A stretch of 64,000 bases of DNA from Symbiodinium microadriaticum (lineage: Eukaryota > Sar > Dinophyceae > Suessiales > Symbiodiniaceae): contig LSRX01000082.1 in the NCBI GenBank assembly GCA_001939145.1, positions 58,208-122,207 of the forward strand, written 5' to 3'. Made by a program: the position numbers and the translations under genes. Under the pieces are notes generated by a model, which did not search any database, was not told where the DNA came from, and was given only the letters and a program-made list of their open reading frames with translations. This document shows positions 1 to 7,740 of the stretch, piece after piece; the first letter of the stretch is position 1, and the number at the start of each line of letters is the position of its first letter.

Positions 1-238
1 CGTTCAGGAAAGTGTTACACCACGCAACAACAAAAGGCTACGGCTTTCAGGCTAGCTGAAGGAGCGGGTAAAGGCTTGGCAAAAGCAAAGCGGTGTGAAG
101 GTAGAACTACCAAAGTACAATCACTCCGCTCACTTCCTTTTTGTTTCGGCTTGCCGGGAAAACGACTGCTGCTGAAGTCTCCGGACCTTTAAAGCGGGTC
201 CGATTGGAAAGCTGCTGTGCAGTCGTTAGCAAAAGCCC
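1..238 (-). repeat. Split direct repeat B, outer copy (3' end of element 1)
   Basis: Matches 684-921 at a constant offset of 683 with no difference noticed; similarity stops at 239/922. The first two bases, CG, are also the last two bases of repeat A, so base 1 of the window should be the true end of the element. Confidence 0.9.
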
Positions 239-570
239 GTATCGGTATGCAGTAGGAAGCAACAGCGTACAAGTATGACAAAGAAGAGAATGCAAGTAGT
301 GCGAAGCAACAGCGTGCAAAACCAAGGATTGCTAGCCTAGTTCCAGCGGGCGGCTAAGCGTAGCAGCAGCGAAAAAGAGCCGTCGGCGGGGTGGAGGTAG
401 GGCGGGAGTGGCCGCAGAGTAAGCAGAAAAAGCGGCTGGGATGAAACAGCGAGTCAGCCTTCCCTCACCCTCTCTACCACAACCGCACCTATGCTGAAGC
501 TTATCTTAAGCTGCAGCATAACCGCAGCAGCTGTAGAGACAGCTAGAAGCCCAAGGTGAGGGCGGGTGGG
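239..570. other. Spacer between outer B and inner A repeats of element 1
   Basis: A 332-bp piece inside the element's 3' end, with no convincing ORF. It holds several short GAAGCAACAGCGT-like words (about 257-315) and a purine-rich stretch. No counterpart was found at the other end of the element. Confidence 0.6.
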
Positions 571-685
571 TAAACAAAAACTTCTTAAGCAGCGAGCGAA
601 GCTGTTGTTGCCCGGTGTAGCTTGAGCGAAAGCGGGGCGACGGGCAAGCACTTTCCAAAACCACCCTGAGTAAACACAGGAACCG
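571..685 (-). repeat. Split direct repeat A, inner copy
   Basis: A 115-bp match to 10382-10496 at a constant offset of 9811. It overlaps the inner B copy by two bases (CG, 684-685). Confidence 0.9.
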
Positions 686-921
686 TTCAGGAAAGTGTTA
701 CACCACGCAACAACAAAAGGCTACGGCTTTCAGGCTAGCTGAAGGAGCGGGTAAAGGCTTGGCAAAAGCAAAGCGGTGTGAAGGTAGAACTACCAAAGTA
801 CAATCACTCCGCTCACTTCCTTTTTGTTTCGGCTTGCCGGGAAAACGACTGCTGCTGAAGTCTCCGGACCTTTAAAGCGGGTCCGATTGGAAAGCTGCTG
901 TGCAGTCGTTAGCAAAAGCCC
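684..921 (-). repeat. Split direct repeat B, inner copy
   Basis: Second copy of 1-238, directly abutting the inner A repeat. It lies just past the 3' end of the RT-RNase H ORF on the sense strand. Confidence 0.9.
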
Positions 922-1006
922 AAGTTGGAAGCTGGCAAGCCGAAACCTCGCCCCGAAAGCCCGAGAAAAGAAAGTGAGGTTGAGCATATGCTGCTCAAAA
1001 AGCCTG

Positions 1007-3898
1007 TCATCGACGCACATTGGAGCCCCGATTCGAGGGGCCAAGCTGATGCGGTTCTGGGAGCTGCCATTTTAAAAAGGCATCCGGTGGATGCAGTGTG
1101 ACCGCAAAGCGGATGTGCCAGAAATCAGAAAGTGAAATATGTACACGGTGCTCAGGACGAAAGCGCTCAGGAAGTTCACTCTGACCATCCCAGCGTGAAA
1201 GCATATCCGCATCGTCGTTTTTCTCCCCAGAGATATGGCTGCAGTCCAAGTGGACGCCCGTCACGGAGCTCCACATTGAAAGCTTACGCACAAAAAGACT
1301 AAGCGGGACCTTTGAGGTATAGAGGCGATTGCAAACAGACTCAGCCCCTGTATTATCGCTTAAAGCGGGAAGGGTAACTGCCAAGCGGCCACTGCCTGAG
1401 AGCTTCCAAAAGCAAAGTAAAACAAAGCATTGTGCAAGCGTCTCGTAGCTGGAGATGTCCAAGTTGGCGTTGGGTTGCATGGGCAGTCCCATGCTGGTAA
1501 AGTCCGAAACAGTGTAGCGGTGCGAGAACCATGATGTTGCTCCGCCTGAAAAGCGGATCCAGCCACCGACTCCGCAGTCGTTGCCCTTGCCGAAGGCATC
1601 CGCGGCCGACTCCACATTGGCTGGAGTGGGGGGACACAATGGTCGCGGTCGCCACTCTCGCGAGCTGAGATAGAGAAAGAACTCCAGCGTTTCCCTGCTA
1701 GCCTGGCTCAGTTTTCTGCGCGAAGAAGAGGGATCGGCAACGCGCAGCCAAAGCCTTTTAGAGCTGACCGGAACTTTGTGCAGGTCTTTGAGGCACTTGA
1801 GTTCAACGTGTCGAGCAGAAAGCAGGGTGCTGCCCGGTTGAATATGTGTACCCGTCGGACATGAAGTGAAGACCAGCTTGTCATTCAAGTGATTGGAAAT
1901 GCCTGGCCACAAAGTTGGAGGTATGCTAACATTCGTGCCAAGCGGGCGGTGCATATCGTCGTAAAGAGTACAAAGCCAAGGTCGCAGCGATGGGAATCCG
2001 TGAAGGATCCATTGAAGTAGGCCCAACAGTTTATCAAGCTGCTTCCTGGAAACCAAGCGGTGACCGAGGCACTCTCGAACCTGGGACTGTAGTTTGTTGC
2101 GCTTTTCGTCGGGCAGTGTATAGCAAGCGGTCCCAAGGTTGAGCTGCCATCCAATCCATGTGATTACGGGCCCCATCTGAAGTTTCTTCCAGCTCAGAGG
2201 GATGTGAAAGCATGAACAGAATGCCAAAGTCAAACAAGCGGAAAGCGGGAGTGCCTTGGCGTTTTGATATAACAACAGGTCGTCCACGTATAGCAGCAAG
2301 ACATGCGGTATCCAGAGCAGCAAGTGGAGACAGCGCGTGAAAAAGCCACCCAATCTCGCAAACCAGTGTGACGAGAAAGTGGCCCCGAAGGGGCAGACCT
2401 TATAGAAAAACAGGCGTTCCTGCTGTCGTAGGCCAAGTAGGCCCCGATCTTGTTCGCGCACCCGGGATGTCTTGTGTGCGCCCTTGACATCCAAGCTGAA
2501 ACCTGATACCGGTTCACTGTCTTCTCTAAGCGGGTAGGAAGCCTGGATATCCTGTAAGCAGGGTAGACTGAATTGTTCAGGAACTGTGCAGTTTTGGTTG
2601 GTGTTGCATACACTGTTATCGACCACCAAGCGGGGCGAGCGTCCTGGTGCTTTCACTATATTGACTTTGCCAACAGCGACCCTTTCCTTGCCCCATCGGC
2701 GATAAGCTTCCTCGATGGTGTCGACCTCCTCGAGGAACCCAGCCTGCAGTTCCTCTTCGATGAGCTCCTGAAGCAAAGCGGGGTCACTTTCGGCTCCCTG
2801 CCAGTTGCCTTCGCAAACCAGAAGCTGGTGACCATCATCCGGTTCGCCTTCTCGACGGGGCCTCAAGGTGTGGCTGCGGGGAATGTCATCATCGAATCCC
2901 GTGGGGACCCCTTGGGATAAAGCTGGGAAAAGCGATGTATCTTTGTCGGCAAGCAGTGTGCTAAGCCGTTGTAGAGCAGAAAGACAGTAGGGTTGTCCCT
3001 CTTCTACAGAAAAGTCCCAGTCGGACGATCCTGAGATGGTATCCGAAAAGCGTTTGAATGATGATTGGAGCCACGTAGTTTCTTCCTGAGTGAAAAGCGG
3101 CTCGTTCTTGCTGGAGGCTACATGTTGTTGCAGCCTTGCAGGGATGTGGTTCTCAAGGAGCCAGTTGCGCCACTCCAAGCGAAGCGGCTTAAGCTGATCT
3201 GCTGCGTACCTGGGACCATATGACCAGTCTGGCAGGGAGTAGATACCGCCACCGTCCTGGGCTCCAAAAGGTGGAGCATTGCGGGGCTTGACCTCGGTAC
3301 AAGCGAGCGCAAACGTGAGTGAGCAGGGGGTACGCGCCGTGTGGGAAGCTGCGTTCCCAAAAAGCGGGGCAATGATCCCGGCATAGCGATCTGCAAGTGC
3401 TGCGGGGTACTCGGCTGTCCTCTGTGAGAGAAAATTGCCCTGAGCATCCAGCTTACCGGCCACTGAATCGTGGCGTTGAGGGTGTGAGCACTTGGCTGCC
3501 AATCCAGAAAGATTGGAAAAGCTGGAAGCAAAAAGCCATGACTTAGCAAGTGGCACACCCACAGAGCAGGCTGGAACATCTGAGAGGTGTGCCTGCACTT
3601 CTGAAAGCAGGTCCTGGACAAACGGCTCAAGCCAGGACATCGCGTTGGTAGGTTGTTCCAGTGAAATGTGACCTCCCGAAGCGAAAACAGCTCGCAGCAA
3701 GCATACACAGCGGTATAAAATACGTTGACTCTGCACCACCCTTGATTGCTGCTCTGCTGTGTTATCCGGCAGCCCATTCAAAAAGCTGGGGCTGCGAATT
3801 GCCTTGGGGCCACCGGGCCACCTTGGCGAAGCTTCAAGCGGGAGTATTCCTTGCAGGGCGGGGCAGCATGCGCCATGATAATGGAACCAGAAAAACAC
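1007..3898 (-). CDS. Reverse transcriptase-RNase H ORF, with the methyltransferase C-terminal half at its N-terminus
   Basis: Copies element RNA into DNA. The first ~130 residues are not RT: they continue the methyltransferase of the upstream ORF (a GGPKAIRSP stretch, then LEQPTNAMSWLEP). RT fingers follow (VGKVNIVKAPGRSPRLVVDN), then palm DVKGAHK and catalytic LLYVDDLLLY near 2,280-2,295. RNase H is at the C-terminus: AADAFGKGND, an E in SSYE, the DN pair in LSDNTGA, and NDDADMLSRWDG. The frame is open for 963 codons. The 5' start at 3898 is only a GTG and has no support; translation probably came from the upstream ORF before the 8-bp duplication at 3807-3822. The fold belongs to the DIRS/Ty3 type of RT, with no aspartic protease or DDE integrase seen. 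Confidence 0.9.
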   Translation of the reverse strand: MFFWFHYHGACCPALQGILPLEASPRWPGGPKAIRSPSFLNGLPDNTAEQQSRVVQSQRILYRCVCLLRAVFASGGHISLEQPTNAMSWLEPFVQDLLSEVQAHLSDVPACSVGVPLAKSWLFASSFSNLSGLAAKCSHPQRHDSVAGKLDAQGNFLSQRTAEYPAALADRYAGIIAPLFGNAASHTARTPCSLTFALACTEVKPRNAPPFGAQDGGGIYSLPDWSYGPRYAADQLKPLRLEWRNWLLENHIPARLQQHVASSKNEPLFTQEETTWLQSSFKRFSDTISGSSDWDFSVEEGQPYCLSALQRLSTLLADKDTSLFPALSQGVPTGFDDDIPRSHTLRPRREGEPDDGHQLLVCEGNWQGAESDPALLQELIEEELQAGFLEEVDTIEEAYRRWGKERVAVGKVNIVKAPGRSPRLVVDNSVCNTNQNCTVPEQFSLPCLQDIQASYPLREDSEPVSGFSLDVKGAHKTSRVREQDRGLLGLRQQERLFFYKVCPFGATFSSHWFARLGGFFTRCLHLLLWIPHVLLLYVDDLLLYQNAKALPLSACLTLAFCSCFHIPLSWKKLQMGPVITWIGWQLNLGTACYTLPDEKRNKLQSQVRECLGHRLVSRKQLDKLLGLLQWILHGFPSLRPWLCTLYDDMHRPLGTNVSIPPTLWPGISNHLNDKLVFTSCPTGTHIQPGSTLLSARHVELKCLKDLHKVPVSSKRLWLRVADPSSSRRKLSQASRETLEFFLYLSSREWRPRPLCPPTPANVESAADAFGKGNDCGVGGWIRFSGGATSWFSHRYTVSDFTSMGLPMQPNANLDISSYETLAQCFVLLCFWKLSGSGRLAVTLPALSDNTGAESVCNRLYTSKVPLSLFVRKLSMWSSVTGVHLDCSHISGEKNDDADMLSRWDGQSELPERFRPEHRVHISLSDFWHIRFAVTLHPPDAFLKWQLPEPHQLGPSNRGSNVRR

Positions 3899-4845
3899 AA
3901 TCGCATGAGCGTATCATAGGTCTTGTCGCAAAGGAGGTCAAGTGGCTCCTCACCCAATGCATCAACGCATATAGGGCTTATGCCCACTTTACCCACAGCT
4001 ACCGAAAGAGGGGCTGTGGCTCCACAGCAAATATCCAAGAAGAATCCAGATCGAGCTGTTGGAGCGGGTGAGGCGGGGAGAGGTTGAGATTCCTCACCGG
4101 CTGATTTTGCACCTGGTAGCGGGAAGCCCAGTGAGCGCAGATGCGTCAGAACCTCGGTGGAAAGTGAATCTGCTCCCTTACATGTATAAGCCGTCAGCAC
4201 CCATCTGTCACCCTGCCACGGATTGGTACAATGTAAGCTGGTGCATGGGAAGGAAACACCACACTCAAAAGTGTCCACGCGCTCGCCCAACGTGGACGAC
4301 CCCACCTTGTGCTTGTCCGATGCTGAGCCTGTAGGCGGGGGAACCAGCACTGCAGAGCTGTGTAAAGCTGGCGTGATCCAAATTTCTCCCCCGGAAAAGT
4401 TGCCAAGCGAGATTGAATGATTGAAGCTTCCCACTTCGTTGCCTGCGTCGGTGTGCAAAAGTGTGCGCACATTGTGACTGACGCAGACAGATGTCCAAGA
4501 GGCCGAGGGGAATTGCAAGCGGAGAAAGGCATTCAAAAATCTTGCAATATCGGAGAATTGTTCGGTCCTCTGGAAGACACCGCATCGGCGTCCATCGTTG
4601 AAGCCAAAAGCACCCAGATTAAAATAAGCGTCGGACTGGGTGACCGCTGGGTCCTTGAGGGCACTTGCAGCCTGGCTGGAAAAGGACTCCTCCAAAAGCG
4701 ACAAGCAAGTAGAAAAGTCGAAACGGTGTTCTTCGATGGCTCGTGCCACCGCCGAAACCTCAGATACAGCTGCATGCGGAGAAATAAGGTGCCCCTGTGA
4801 GCCAGACGGTTGGGCTGGAACGCACAGCGAGGTCTCATCGACCAC
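3778..4845 (-). CDS. 2OG-Fe(II) dioxygenase-like domain fused to N-terminal half of a DNA methyltransferase-like domain
   Basis: 355 codons. Residues ~75-245 carry a dioxygenase-like pattern: iron ligands H131-x-D133, then LGNFSGGEIW, a distal H205 and R214 nine residues later (GDRWVLTAYT), where an arginine normally grips 2-oxoglutarate. The spacing recalls TET/JBP or AlkB-type folds; the exact family is not settled. Residues ~268-355 begin a Rossmann methyltransferase: LDICCGATAPL (SAM-binding motif I) and APPCKEYSR, whose PPC resembles the catalytic motif of cytosine-C5 enzymes. The ORF then shifts frame at an exact tandem 8-bp duplication and ends; the rest of the methyltransferase is in the next ORF. 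The likely ancestral product was dioxygenase-methyltransferase-RT-RNase H. Substrate is unknown; DNA base modification is inference. Confidence 0.78.
   Translation of the reverse strand: MVDETSLCVPAQPSGSQGHLISPHAAVSEVSAVARAIEEHRFDFSTCLSLLEESFSSQAASALKDPAVTQSDAYFNLGAFGFNDGRRCGVFQRTEQFSDIARFLNAFLRLQFPSASWTSVCVSHNVRTLLHTDAGNEVGSFNHSISLGNFSGGEIWITPALHSSAVLVPPPTGSASDKHKVGSSTLGERVDTFECGVSFPCTSLHCTNPWQGDRWVLTAYTCKGADSLSTEVLTHLRSLGFPLPGAKSAGEESQPLPASPAPTARSGFFLDICCGATAPLSVAVGKVGISPICVDALGEEPLDLLCDKTYDTLMRLCFSGSIIMAHAAPPCKEYSRLKLRQGGPVAPRQFAAPAF
3807..3822. other. Exact 8-bp tandem duplication causing a frameshift in the element 1 methyltransferase
   Basis: GGGCCACC occurs twice in a row (3807-3814 and 3815-3822). 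Before it the minus strand reads the methyltransferase in one frame (LRQGGP), after it in another (GGPKAIRS). The repeated GGP in both frames shows that one unit is extra. Confidence 0.85.
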
Positions 4846-4881
4846 CTCAGCCTCACCTCGCGAGGGGCTGAAGCGGGCAAC

Positions 4882-6198
4882 CTAATGCGAAGTGCTCACG
4901 TGCTGGGAAGCGGGATGATTCCCACCGCATGCAGTGCCGTCTTGTTTGGGTACCGCGCACTTGTGAACATATCGGCATGAAGTGGGATCCTTGCACTGGC
5001 CACTTTGGTAGCGCATGCACAAAGTGTGCTTCTTGCCCTCCATGAAAATGGTAGAAAGCCACTTGCCCTGGGGCGCCTGTCCATTCTTGTCGCCCCCTTT
5101 TTGGGAAGTTTTGCCCTTGCCCCCTCGCTCTAAGCGCTCAGTGGGGTTGCCTTTGCCATCTCTGCCTTTGCCACCCCGGCCGGTTTGCTGCGCGCCTCTG
5201 CCTCGGCCATTAGGCCGAAAGCGCCACTGGTCCTGACCCTCCAGCATGCGCTTGCTGACATGTGGCCGGGGGGCAAGCAAGCTGGCCAGGTCAGATCGCA
5301 CCTCAGACACTTCGTGCAAAGCATCGTCCAGCTTCCAAGAATGCTGGTTAACAAGGTCGGAGAGGATTTCCCAAGACCTCTTGTCAGCTGCTTGTGCTTC
5401 AAGAGAGGTAGGTCCGCGTAAGTTCGACGCTGGTTCATATTTGGTAAAACAAAGCTGGAGGAACTTCTTGTTATACATCTTCAGAGCTCCCAAGTGGGCA
5501 CCTTGGCAGAGCGCAATGGAAGTGGATGCCAGCGAGAGCATCTGACTGATAAAAGCGTATGATGCTGGGCCATCGTGAATCTCCCTGGTGGGAGCTTCGT
5601 CAAGCAGCAAATCACTGAGCTCCGAAAGCCTGGGCTGCTTCTTGGGGCGAAGCAGCATGCTGTCTTCCTGGGACTTGGAGCTTAAGCGAAACTTCCAGGG
5701 AAGCCAGCGGATCTCCCTGTCCGAAATCATTTTGCTTGTAAGAGCCAGTAAGCGGGCCGAGGGGAAGGACTCCGAGTCAAGCAACTCTGTAGGGTAGTCC
5801 TCTTCAAAACGACGCCGAAGTGCCGCGGTTTTCTCGGGGCTCAGCTTGGCTGGCCATGACTCCTGCCAGCCCGAAGAAGCTGGGGTCGTAGGTGTCGACG
5901 GCGGAAGTGTTGGAGTAGGGAGGCTAGCCGGGGAGGGAAGCGTCGACTGCTGTTCCAACGAAGGGAGAGCTTCAGCTGCCCTGCAGCGGCTGAGAAGAAG
6001 CCTAAGCGAGGCCCTGGCCAGGAGTTTGCTGGGGTGCTCCACCAGCCCGCTGTCCGCACAAAGCTGGGTTATCATATCCTCTGACTCAGCGTGACTGGTG
6101 CAACAACGTGCAAAGGTGGCCACCTCGAATTCCGACAACAGCTGCATGACCTCGGAGGGGACGCTTGCCTCGAGGGCCAGCTGGGAGAAATCCGACAT
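4882..6198 (-). CDS. Gag-like protein with C-terminal CCCH zinc finger (element 1)
   Basis: Probable nucleocapsid or Gag protein. I place the start at the ATG at 6198 (MSDFSQLALE); the frame is open upstream to 6321 with another ATG at 6216. N-terminal ~80 residues look helical; a serine/threonine/proline-rich linker follows; the middle is helical. About residues 360-400 are glycine-, lysine- and arginine-rich (repeated GRG and GGKGK), fitting RNA binding. Near the end is a standard CCCH finger, C-x7-C-x5-C-x3-H (CMRYQSGQCKDPTSCRYVH), then further Cys/His. It lies 36 bp upstream of the dioxygenase ORF on the sense strand. Element 2 has a protein of the same plan at 16,637-17,854. The structural role is inferred from position and composition. 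Confidence 0.7.
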   Translation of the reverse strand: MSDFSQLALEASVPSEVMQLLSEFEVATFARCCTSHAESEDMITQLCADSGLVEHPSKLLARASLRLLLSRCRAAEALPSLEQQSTLPSPASLPTPTLPPSTPTTPASSGWQESWPAKLSPEKTAALRRRFEEDYPTELLDSESFPSARLLALTSKMISDREIRWLPWKFRLSSKSQEDSMLLRPKKQPRLSELSDLLLDEAPTREIHDGPASYAFISQMLSLASTSIALCQGAHLGALKMYNKKFLQLCFTKYEPASNLRGPTSLEAQAADKRSWEILSDLVNQHSWKLDDALHEVSEVRSDLASLLAPRPHVSKRMLEGQDQWRFRPNGRGRGAQQTGRGGKGRDGKGNPTERLERGGKGKTSQKGGDKNGQAPQGKWLSTIFMEGKKHTLCMRYQSGQCKDPTSCRYVHKCAVPKQDGTACGGNHPASQHVSTSH

Positions 6199-6687
6199 AG
6201 CGGGTACCTGCCTCATGGCGAGGGAACTTCCACGACAAAGCAGTGCAGAAGGACAGCAGCCATTAAGGCCTGGGCGGGAGACCTGAGATATATCGGGTTT
6301 AGAGCGGCCACACGAAAGCATTTATTTTCTGAACACTGAGGTCGAGGCTTGTGGAAAGACCTGAAGCAGGTGAAACAGTACATGTGTGCAAGCAGTACAG
6401 ACCTCAGGCCTGCTAGCTTCTGTGAAGCGCAAAGGAGGCCCGCCCCGGTTGAACAAAAGCGTTGCTCGAGCCGGGGAAAGCGGGAGCCACCATAGAGACC
6501 CTCTGCAAGCGAGCGCAGCATGGCTGAGTGTTTTGAACGAAGCCTGAAAGCGGGCTCTCGTGTTTTCATCCAAAGCGGGGAAGCGGTCCCGAGATCCTGT
6601 AGCGCCGGCACAAAAGGAAGCGGTGCCCTGCGCAATTCAAGCTGTCTATCCTACGCGAATATTGACAGCGGGGCAAAAGCGGGATGG
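6199..6687. other. Gap between element 1 ORFs
   Basis: About 490 bp between the proline-rich ORF and the Gag-like ORF. Only short frames occur, none with a recognisable motif. The AAGCGG word of element 1 is present several times. Confidence 0.5.
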
Positions 6688-7595
6688 TCACTGATGCCAT
6701 CCTTGGTGCCAGCCCTCGTTCCAGCCCTCATGCGAGTCCCAAGCGGGTGTCCACGCGCCGGAATTCCAGTCTGAGCTCCACTCCCAGTGGGATTGATGCC
6801 AGCCGTCATCTGAGGAAGCGGGAGCGGTAGTCTGGTTAGCGCGGTTGCGGCCCTCCGCCCTCTTGCAGTCCCTGCAGCGGTGCACTGTGTGAAAGCTGTT
6901 ACTGCGGTCGGGGAACGTCGCCTGACAGAAAGCGTTTTCACATGAGCCACACTTCTTCCTGCACGCCCAGAGTTGAACGAGGCAAAGCGAGGGGTTGCCG
7001 GAGCCATCGTTGATGATAGAGCCAACTCTGGAAGCGGGGGCATCTGCAGCAAGAGTGGGAGCTCTCTCCGTCTCTGAAGTGGCACCTTGTGCCGGGGGAC
7101 TGGAAGCGGGCCCTGCCGGATCCTCATCCAAGACAAGTGGAGGAGGCGGGGCCTTATTTTGCGAAGGTGGCGGGCCTGTCTGTGCCGATGCTGCGGCTGG
7201 TGCGCCCGTGGGTTTTGGCGGGGGTTGCTTCTGCGGCACGGGGGCTTTGGAAGCGGCAGGCGTCGCCGTCTGAGCTGCCGCACCAGCGGGGTTCTTGGGT
7301 GGTGTGGCTGCGGGTGAGGCCCTCTGGGGCGGCGGAGCCGCTGGTGCAGCGGGGGGTGGCTGGACATAGGCCTCCTGCGCCACCGTGTCACAAAACTCAT
7401 CCAGCGTCTGTGGTGCCGCGACTCCCCCCGGCGTGGAGGCATGCAAAGCTGGTGTAGCAGCGCTGCTAGAAGCGGCAGCCCAGCCCCGATGATCGGCTGC
7501 TCCTCCAGCATCTCCAAAAACTTGGAGCGCTCGGCCTCCGGGATGGTCTTCAAAAGCTTGTGGATGTAGTCCGCACTGAAGGGAGTCTTAGCCAT
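6688..7595 (-). CDS. Proline-rich protein with zinc-ribbon-like centre and tryptophan-rich tail; one frameshift
   Basis: Starts at the ATG at 7595 (MAKTPFSADYIHKLLKTIP), a short helical part ending in LEMLEEQPII. The frame then changes somewhere in 7,440-7,490 and continues to 6688. After the shift comes ~130 residues rich in proline and alanine; then a cysteine/histidine cluster (CRKKCGSC, later HTVHRCRDCK) like a zinc ribbon; then a tail in which tryptophan recurs every 4-8 residues (SHWEWSSDWNSGAW, later WNEGWHQGWHQ). It lies between recombinase and Gag. No known family is recognised. The zinc and W-rich parts suggest nucleic-acid or protein binding. Confidence 0.6.
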
Positions 7596-7740
7596 GGCTG
7601 GGGGGCGCAAGATGGGACTTAAAGCGGGATCTCGGGCACTGCGTGACCGCAAGTTGTAAAGGAGTGCGTCCCAGAAACCGCCAAAGCGTGGCAAGGCAGC
7701 AGAACTAGTGCGAGCGGACCGAGCCAGCGGTGTTTTGGAT

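Noticed and set aside
1-921. Conventional LTRs of a Ty1/Ty3-type element
   Set aside because: The repeats are split (A at one end, B at the other, BA inside), there is no DDE integrase, and a tyrosine recombinase is present.
3778-3898. Programmed ribosomal frameshift between the dioxygenase-methyltransferase and RT ORFs
   Set aside because: An exact 8-bp tandem duplication explains the shift, and no slippery heptamer was seen.
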